NCBI GenBank assembly: GCA_913053795.1
Contig: CAJXGZ010000055.1
Span: 1-10,189 of the forward strand
Origin: an uncultured Rhodospirillales bacterium
GTDB lineage: Bacteria; Pseudomonadota; Alphaproteobacteria; Rhodospirillales; 2-02-FULL-58-16
DNA: 10,189 bases
Direction of reading: 5' to 3'
Of this stretch, positions 6,001 through 10,189 are shown piece by piece. A model generated the notes under the pieces. The model worked only from the letters and a program-made list of their open reading frames with translations. It had not been told where the DNA came from and searched no databases. The translations under genes were made by a program, and so were the position numbers. Within the stretch, counting starts at the first letter, position 1; every line of letters begins with the position of its first letter.

Positions 6001-6788
6001 AAATGCTCCACTTTATACAGGTAATCGATGGCCAGAATTTCCTCGAAGGCGTCGCCCAGAAGCTCCGCCCAGCGGGCCGCGCCCCCGGGCGTTTCCAGGT
6101 GATCCTGGCGGATTTCGACGGCGCAGTTGGCGAGGCCCGCGGCGCCGCCGTGAAGGTCCAGGGAATAGGCGATCTCCCGGCCCGAGTAAGGCTCGTTGTC
6201 GCCCACATGCAGGCCCTCATGGGCGCTCAGCTTTTCGATCAGCGGCAAGGCGATGCGGGGATCGCGATTCCACAAGACGCCGATGTCCCATTGCCGGTCC
6301 TCGCCGTTCAGCGACGGGGTGAAGCTGTGGATGGAGAGCAGGGCCGGCGCCCTGCCCAGCCGCCACAGTTGGGCGAGCGCATTGGTGACGGCGTTATGGT
6401 AGGGCTCGAAGAAGGTCTCTTCGCGCCGGGTCATCTCCGCTTCGCTTAAGGCCTGGTTGCCGGGAATGGAGACGCCGTCGCTGACCTCCAGCACCGACAT
6501 GGGATCGCCGGGAGCGCGGTTGGCGTCGATGAGAAGGCGCGAATACCCGGCCAGCAGCGCCGGGACGCCAAGCCTATGGGCCAGCAATTCGGTGACTTGG
6601 GCGGCTCCGATGTCATAGGCGATATGGCGTTCAAGGACTTCCTCGGGCAACCCCAAAGAGTCCATGGACCGAGGGATGGCGCGGCTGGCGTGATCGCAAA
6701 TCAACAGCAGCGGCCTTTCCGCCCCTTCATTAAGGGCCTTGAAAAGAGGCGGATCGCCGGGGCCGGTCAGGGGCGGCGCATTGTTCAT
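5997..6788 (-). CDS. N-formylglutamate amidohydrolase family protein
   Basis: The 263-residue protein carries the expected blocks of the FGase family (PF05013): LLICDHASRAIP (28-39, first His/Asp), RHIAYDIGA (54-62), YSRLLIDANR (82-91), IHSFTP (153-158), DIGVLWNRD (168-176), GDNEPYSG (196-203) and VEIRQD (224-229). Family members are zinc-type hydrolases resembling carboxypeptidases. The founding member HutG releases formate and glutamate from N-formylglutamate in histidine breakdown, but no other hut genes are visible, so this homologue probably acts on a different amide. It is the first gene of the unit with ybdK. Its TAG stop (5999-5997) uses TA of the target duplication plus G from the inserted element; without the element the stop would be TAA, giving the same protein. 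The ATG at 6788 is preceded only by a weak purine patch (AAAGA). Confidence 0.88.
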   Translation of the reverse strand: MNNAPPLTGPGDPPLFKALNEGAERPLLLICDHASRAIPRSMDSLGLPEEVLERHIAYDIGAAQVTELLAHRLGVPALLAGYSRLLIDANRAPGDPMSVLEVSDGVSIPGNQALSEAEMTRREETFFEPYHNAVTNALAQLWRLGRAPALLSIHSFTPSLNGEDRQWDIGVLWNRDPRIALPLIEKLSAHEGLHVGDNEPYSGREIAYSLDLHGGAAGLANCAVEIRQDHLETPGGAARWAELLGDAFEEILAIDYLYKVEHF

Positions 6789-6835
6789 TCTTTAAATATA
6801 TTCCAATCGCGGCGGAATTCGAATGATAATGCCTT
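6789..6835. promoter_or_regulatory. Short divergent intergenic region
   Basis: Only 47 bp separate the FGase gene (minus) from the unknown gene (plus). The FGase side is AT-rich (TTTAAATATATTCC). There is too little room for two independent full promoters, so the start sites must overlap or lie within coding DNA. I see no clear -35/-10 pair. Confidence 0.35.
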
Positions 6836-7696
6836 ATGAGTGATGATTCTCCGCAAAAAAGCCCCAGCGCGGCAGCGCCTGATCTTATGGACGGATTCAT
6901 GCTCAACGGAATTGGGGGAACCAATCAGTGGAGCACCGAAATCCAAAGCGTGCTTCGCGAAACGTCCGGAGACGCTGCGCGCCCGGAAACGCGCGACGTC
7001 TATCTTTCTCATGAATGCCGCATGGAAAGGCTGCCCTTTTCCACGGGAGCGCTGGGAAGCGGCGAAAACATATTCCAACATGAGAAGCCTTGGGAATTCG
7101 TGGTCTACGCCGCCGGAGATGAAACCCGCCAGCTGTCCACGGGGGACGTGACTCTGGCTCCGGACTTGGGGGCGGGGGGCGTTCCCGAGATGATGCTGCC
7201 TTCATATGTTGACCTCACCGGAAAGGCCGACAGCAAAGCCTTCTGTCCCGAGCGGTCCATCCAGCCCATGTCCCTTGATGACGCGCTGTCCCGGTTGCGC
7301 AACAACGCGCTCAAGCTGCGCGAGACCTTCCTTCATGTTTCCTGGCGCGGCGGGAACGCCCAATACGAGCTTTTTTGCCCGTGCCGGTACATCAATTTTC
7401 CGCCGTCCGAGCAACAGGAGAATCATTACATTCAACCGATTTCAGGTTACGTGCTCTACCCGTTTGACCAAAACACCCACATGCTCTCCTATGTGGCGTG
7501 CGCCATGAACGCCGAAGGAAAGCGAATCATTGAGTTCTGCTGCAAAAGGTACCTGAGCATTCCAGGCTGGATGAAAATGTACGGCGAAGACGTAAAGGTG
7601 AAAGCCGACGCTTTGGCGTCATTGCCGGTTCTCGTCTCCCAATTCGACGGAATGATCAAGGTCGAGGGCGACTTCAACATCTACACGTATATTTAA
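6836..7696 (+). CDS. Uncharacterised 286-aa cytoplasmic protein
   Basis: I do not recognise this protein. It begins with a polar, probably disordered stretch (1-20) and has no signal peptide or membrane span. Residues 145-167 form a helix rich in Leu and Arg (LDDALSRLRNNALKLRE). A Cys-rich centre follows, with ELFCPCRYINFPP (178-190), ACAMN (221-225) and EFCCKRYL (233-240). The end is beta-like with aromatic residues (GDFNIYTYI). The CPC and CC pairs could bind metal or be redox active, but spacing does not match a standard zinc finger. No strong Shine-Dalgarno precedes ATG 6836; ATG 6887 is a later in-frame alternative. The gene is transcribed alone, divergent from FGase-ybdK and convergent with the envelope operon. 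Codon usage and GC look like its neighbours, so recent transfer is not suggested. Confidence 0.75.
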   Translation: MSDDSPQKSPSAAAPDLMDGFMLNGIGGTNQWSTEIQSVLRETSGDAARPETRDVYLSHECRMERLPFSTGALGSGENIFQHEKPWEFVVYAAGDETRQLSTGDVTLAPDLGAGGVPEMMLPSYVDLTGKADSKAFCPERSIQPMSLDDALSRLRNNALKLRETFLHVSWRGGNAQYELFCPCRYINFPPSEQQENHYIQPISGYVLYPFDQNTHMLSYVACAMNAEGKRIIEFCCKRYLSIPGWMKMYGEDVKVKADALASLPVLVSQFDGMIKVEGDFNIYTYI

Positions 7697-7697
7697 T

Positions 7698-7714
7698 TAA
7701 GCGGCTGACGCTTA
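7698..7714. terminator. Small hairpin between convergent genes
   Basis: TAAGCG-GCTGA-CGCTTA is a perfect six-pair stem with a five-base loop, spanning the 15-bp gap and the minus-strand stop codon. On the minus strand it is followed by ATTAAATATA. It is weak but well placed as a bidirectional terminator for the genes ending at 7696 and 7712. Confidence 0.35.
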
Positions 7715-8623
7715 CTTTCCGTTGCGGGCTTTATTGATCTCTTCCTCAAGATCCTTGAAGGCCTTTGTGCCGCGGGGATTTACCGCGTCCTCCGGGCTTT
7801 TCTTCGACACAGACGGAACAGACGGTACGGGCTGAACGGGCGGCGGCGGCGGCAGGGCGGCGCGCAACGTCTCATCCGCTTGAGCGCCGGGGAGGATCGC
7901 CACCGGCCCTTGCCAAATCACTTTCCTTTTGACCGAATAAAGTCCGCAGGGGGCGCCGCCGGGGGCGATTTTCCCGTTGCAAATTGCGATGGACTTGAGC
8001 GCCGCCTTCTTTTCGCCGCAAGCGTTCTTCGACTTGCAATTGAACCAGCCGCTGTGCTCGCCGTCGTTGGAGACGGCGAAGGCCATGGGGTGTTTTAATT
8101 TCACGTATTCCCGGTAAGCCCTGTCGACGCGCCCGGAAATCACCAGGGGACCGGAGCCGGCAAGGCCCCTCGAATCGGGGCGCCGTGGCGGCGTTTTGAA
8201 ATTGGGAGCCGGCGCCGCCGAGGCTCGAGAGGCGCTCTTGACCTTCTCAGGCCCCCTCACGCTCACGGCCCCCCGCCAAACCACATCCTTGGCGATTGCG
8301 TAAATCTTGCACGCGCCGCTGCTTGCGGGGGTGTTGGAGCGGCAATCCGCCAACGCCTCGGATTTGGCGTCGGCGAGCAAGCAGGCGTTTTTGACATTGC
8401 AATAATAGTAACCACTATGTTCGCCGTCTCTGGAAACGGCGAAGGCGAGAGGATATTCCCGTTTCAAATATCTTTGAAAATCGGCCTTACTTTCCGGCGA
8501 CAAGGTCAGGGGACCGCCGCCAACGCCGCTTGCCCCGGCGCCCCATGATTGGGCGGCGGCTTGGGAAAAGGCCAGCATCACGGCGGCTGCCGCCATGACG
8601 GCCGTTAAATCAATCTTACGCAT
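7712..8623 (-). CDS. Secreted protein with two four-cysteine repeat domains
   Basis: Residues 1-24 form a Sec signal peptide (hydrophobic core AVMAAAAVMLAF, cleavage after AAA), so the mature protein is periplasmic or surface-exposed. It holds two homologous domains, about 38-120 and 159-241. Each runs Y/HP-L/M-AFAVS-x-DGEHSG, then Cys, Asn-Ala-Cys, a helix with Cys, Cys, and a closing VVWRG/VIWQG. The cysteines (75, 81, 94, 105 and 196, 202, 215, 226) have identical spacings of 6, 13 and 11, strongly suggesting two disulfides per domain. DUF4189-like secreted domains look similar, but I cannot assign a family. The linker and the region after residue 245 are Pro/Ala-rich (PPPPPVQPVPSV), ending in a charged helix. 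Its ATG overlaps the stop of the upstream TPR lipoprotein gene by 8 bp (ATGCGTAA), so translation is coupled and the two products probably work together. Confidence 0.85.
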   Translation of the reverse strand: MRKIDLTAVMAAAAVMLAFSQAAAQSWGAGASGVGGGPLTLSPESKADFQRYLKREYPLAFAVSRDGEHSGYYYCNVKNACLLADAKSEALADCRSNTPASSGACKIYAIAKDVVWRGAVSVRGPEKVKSASRASAAPAPNFKTPPRRPDSRGLAGSGPLVISGRVDRAYREYVKLKHPMAFAVSNDGEHSGWFNCKSKNACGEKKAALKSIAICNGKIAPGGAPCGLYSVKRKVIWQGPVAILPGAQADETLRAALPPPPPVQPVPSVPSVSKKSPEDAVNPRGTKAFKDLEEEINKARNGK

Positions 8624-10109
8624 TTTTCAGATTTTTCTCTCGCAATGCGGCCAGAGACCTTTCCAGGCTATCCAACTCGTTGTCAATGGAAACGCCCTTG
8701 GCCGCCAACTCACGCAAATCGGTCACGGTCTTTTGCGCTTGACCGTAATCGCCTTTCTTCAAATAGGCGAGGCCGGCCCTGTAAAAGGAGTCCCGGGAGG
8801 CGAGAAGATTGCCGGCGTTATAATAAATAACGCCCATGTTGTAATGGGAAAAGCCGTTGTCCGGGTCAAGATCAAGGGCCATTTGATAGGCGGCCAGGGC
8901 GCGGTCGTCCTTGCCGCGTAAGGAATTTAAATATCCAAGGCCGCCTGCGTAGCCGGCGTTGGACCGGTCCAGGGCCACCGCCTCGATGATCGAGGCGTCG
9001 GCGCCGTCCAAATCGGCGAGCTTGATTTGAATGCGGCCTTTAAGAAAATGCATGGCGCTGTCTTTACCGTTCAGGGCCAGCGCGTTGTAGGTGAAGCCAA
9101 GGGCGCCTGCGTAGTCGCCCTCGTTCACCAGATACCGGGCGTAGGCGCCGTGGCTGTTTGCGTCCCTGGGGGCGGTGTCGATCAGTTCGAGATGCAGCCT
9201 TCGCATATCCCCGTCCTTGAACCGGCCGCTGCGGGTTGCGGCGATCAGGGCGGCCTTACGCTTCGCCGGCGGCTTGCCGGACAAACCGGCGAAGAATTTC
9301 GCAAGGCGCGCGGTGGCGCCGGTATCCGTGCGCCCGGCGCCCCTGCCGGCGACCATAAACGGCGCCAAGGGTTCTTCCAGAACGGCTATGCGGTTGTCGG
9401 GAATGCTCGAGACCAAGGTGCGGCCAAGGTTGTCGAGAACCATTAACAGCGATTTTTCGCGGACGTTCATGGCGGCGCTGTATATGCCCTTGGCGACGCC
9501 GATCAGCGACATCGGAACGGAGCCGCCGTTTGATGTGGACTCATAAGACCCTCGCCACAGCACCTCGCCGGTTTCGGCCCGGATCATCTTCAAATTGGCG
9601 GCGACGGCGACTCTGGAGTAAATGCCCATAAAACGCGCCCCGTACTCGGTGACCTCGCCGGTTATCAAGGCGTCGCAATTAAGTTTCCGGCCGATCAATG
9701 AATAATCGTCCCTGGCGCCGTCCTCCATGCCGCCCAGCACGTGATCGACGCGGGGGATCTCGACGTCCCGTTTGCCATGGGGCGACAAATGGGCGTAAAG
9801 GACGCGGCGCACGACCTCCGTCTGGTCAAAGGTGATGCCGGAAGGCCCCGCGCTTTCGCCTTCCTCCTTGCTTAGGGGCGCCTTGTTTAGGGGCAGGATG
9901 GCGACGCACTTGGGCGGAGCGGTCATGTAGGAACCGGAGACCTTGAAGTTTAATCCCGAAATCAACTCTTCCAGGCCGCCGGGGCTGCTTCTCGGCGCCG
10001 AGCCCGCCTCAAGGCCGGTTTTAACGCTGACGTCCAAGGGCACGGCGCAGGCGGCCAGGAAAAGGCCAAAGGCCATAACCAACACGCCAGAGCGCAACAG
10101 GTTAATCAT
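8616..10109 (-). CDS. Outer-membrane-type lipoprotein: GNA1162/DUF799-like domain plus TPRs
   Basis: The 497-residue product starts with a lipoprotein signal peptide ending in the lipobox LAAC (Cys21). The residues after Cys are not Asp, so sorting to the outer membrane is expected. Residues 61-190 resemble the GNA1162/DUF799 lipoprotein group: APPKCVAILPLN at the start, a CDALITGEVTEYG strand-turn-strand (145-157), then ETGEVLWRGSYESTS (179-193). From about 310 to 450 there are four TPR-like helix pairs, the clearest being KDDRALAAYQMALDLDPD (400-417) and YYNAGNLLASRDSFYRAGLAY (split over 429-449). The tail (455-490) may be a coiled coil. Stand-alone GNA1162 proteins are near 200 residues, so this is a domain fusion. 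GGAG five bases before ATG 10109 supports the start. It is the first gene of a two-gene envelope operon. The family link is by pattern, not alignment. Confidence 0.8.
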   Translation of the reverse strand: MINLLRSGVLVMAFGLFLAACAVPLDVSVKTGLEAGSAPRSSPGGLEELISGLNFKVSGSYMTAPPKCVAILPLNKAPLSKEEGESAGPSGITFDQTEVVRRVLYAHLSPHGKRDVEIPRVDHVLGGMEDGARDDYSLIGRKLNCDALITGEVTEYGARFMGIYSRVAVAANLKMIRAETGEVLWRGSYESTSNGGSVPMSLIGVAKGIYSAAMNVREKSLLMVLDNLGRTLVSSIPDNRIAVLEEPLAPFMVAGRGAGRTDTGATARLAKFFAGLSGKPPAKRKAALIAATRSGRFKDGDMRRLHLELIDTAPRDANSHGAYARYLVNEGDYAGALGFTYNALALNGKDSAMHFLKGRIQIKLADLDGADASIIEAVALDRSNAGYAGGLGYLNSLRGKDDRALAAYQMALDLDPDNGFSHYNMGVIYYNAGNLLASRDSFYRAGLAYLKKGDYGQAQKTVTDLRELAAKGVSIDNELDSLERSLAALREKNLKNA

Positions 10110-10143
10110 TCAGGCTCCACTCTTAAGACGCCACCCAAAACCG

Positions 10144-10173
10144 CGATTATTGTCTTCGTATTTTTAATAATCG
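10144..10173. promoter_or_regulatory. Inverted repeat upstream of the lipoprotein operon
   Basis: CGATTATT (10144-10151) and AATAATCG (10166-10173) are perfect eight-base inverted copies 14 bases apart, about 35-65 bp upstream of the lipoprotein start. The position and AT-rich character fit an operator or a promoter-proximal dyad. No convincing -35/-10 pair was identified around it, and the region is cut by the window edge. Confidence 0.4.
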
Positions 10174-10189
10174 TACCAAAACCCGCATG

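Noticed and set aside
9027..9546. Plus-strand frames opposite the lipoprotein gene
   Set aside because: There is no ribosome site or motif, and they lie fully inside a convincing minus-strand gene.

Overview
The window looks like a chromosomal accessory/housekeeping mix from a GC-rich Gram-negative bacterium, most likely an alphaproteobacterium. The grounds are lipoprotein and Sec signal peptides, an MBOAT O-acyltransferase with its SGNH partner, a YbdK plus N-formylglutamate amidohydrolase pair, and the style of the receiver-domain remnant. The genus cannot be fixed from the sequence. No rRNA, tRNA, CRISPR array, complete transposase gene or phage gene was recognised.

Layout. Positions 1-1035 are gene-poor and decayed. 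They hold a 50-codon minus-strand fragment with an HGTT motif (225-377) and a truncated CheY-like receiver gene (755-940). The receiver gene is preceded by a strong hairpin with a C-rich loop. Positions 1036-1727 (minus) carry a secreted Sel1-repeat protein broken by one missing base. Positions 1839-4297 (minus) hold two overlapping genes: an SGNH-like membrane-anchored protein followed by an MBOAT acyltransferase. This resembles the AlgJ/AlgX-AlgI and DltD-DltB logic of polymer O-acylation. A 63-residue orphan protein (4494-4685, plus) ends exactly where the convergent ybdK gene (4686-5834, minus) ends.

ybdK and the upstream N-formylglutamate amidohydrolase gene (5997-6788, minus) form one transcription unit. 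It is split by a 167-bp nearly palindromic MITE-like element (5834-6000). Removing the element together with one copy of its TA target rebuilds a TAATG stop-start overlap. The insertion therefore seems to have landed in the junction of two translationally coupled genes without changing either protein, and it supplies an AGGA ribosome-binding site to ybdK. A divergent gene of unknown function (6836-7696, plus) follows.

Positions 7712-10109 (minus) form a two-gene envelope operon. First comes an outer-membrane-type lipoprotein that joins a GNA1162/DUF799-like domain to TPRs. It overlaps by 8 bp a secreted protein with two copies of a four-cysteine domain of identical spacing.

No dramatic new defence or mobile system is visible. 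The most distinctive items are the element inside the FGase-ybdK junction and the lipoprotein/double four-Cys protein pair. Next come the pseudogene cluster at the left end and the possible SD-sequestering hairpin.
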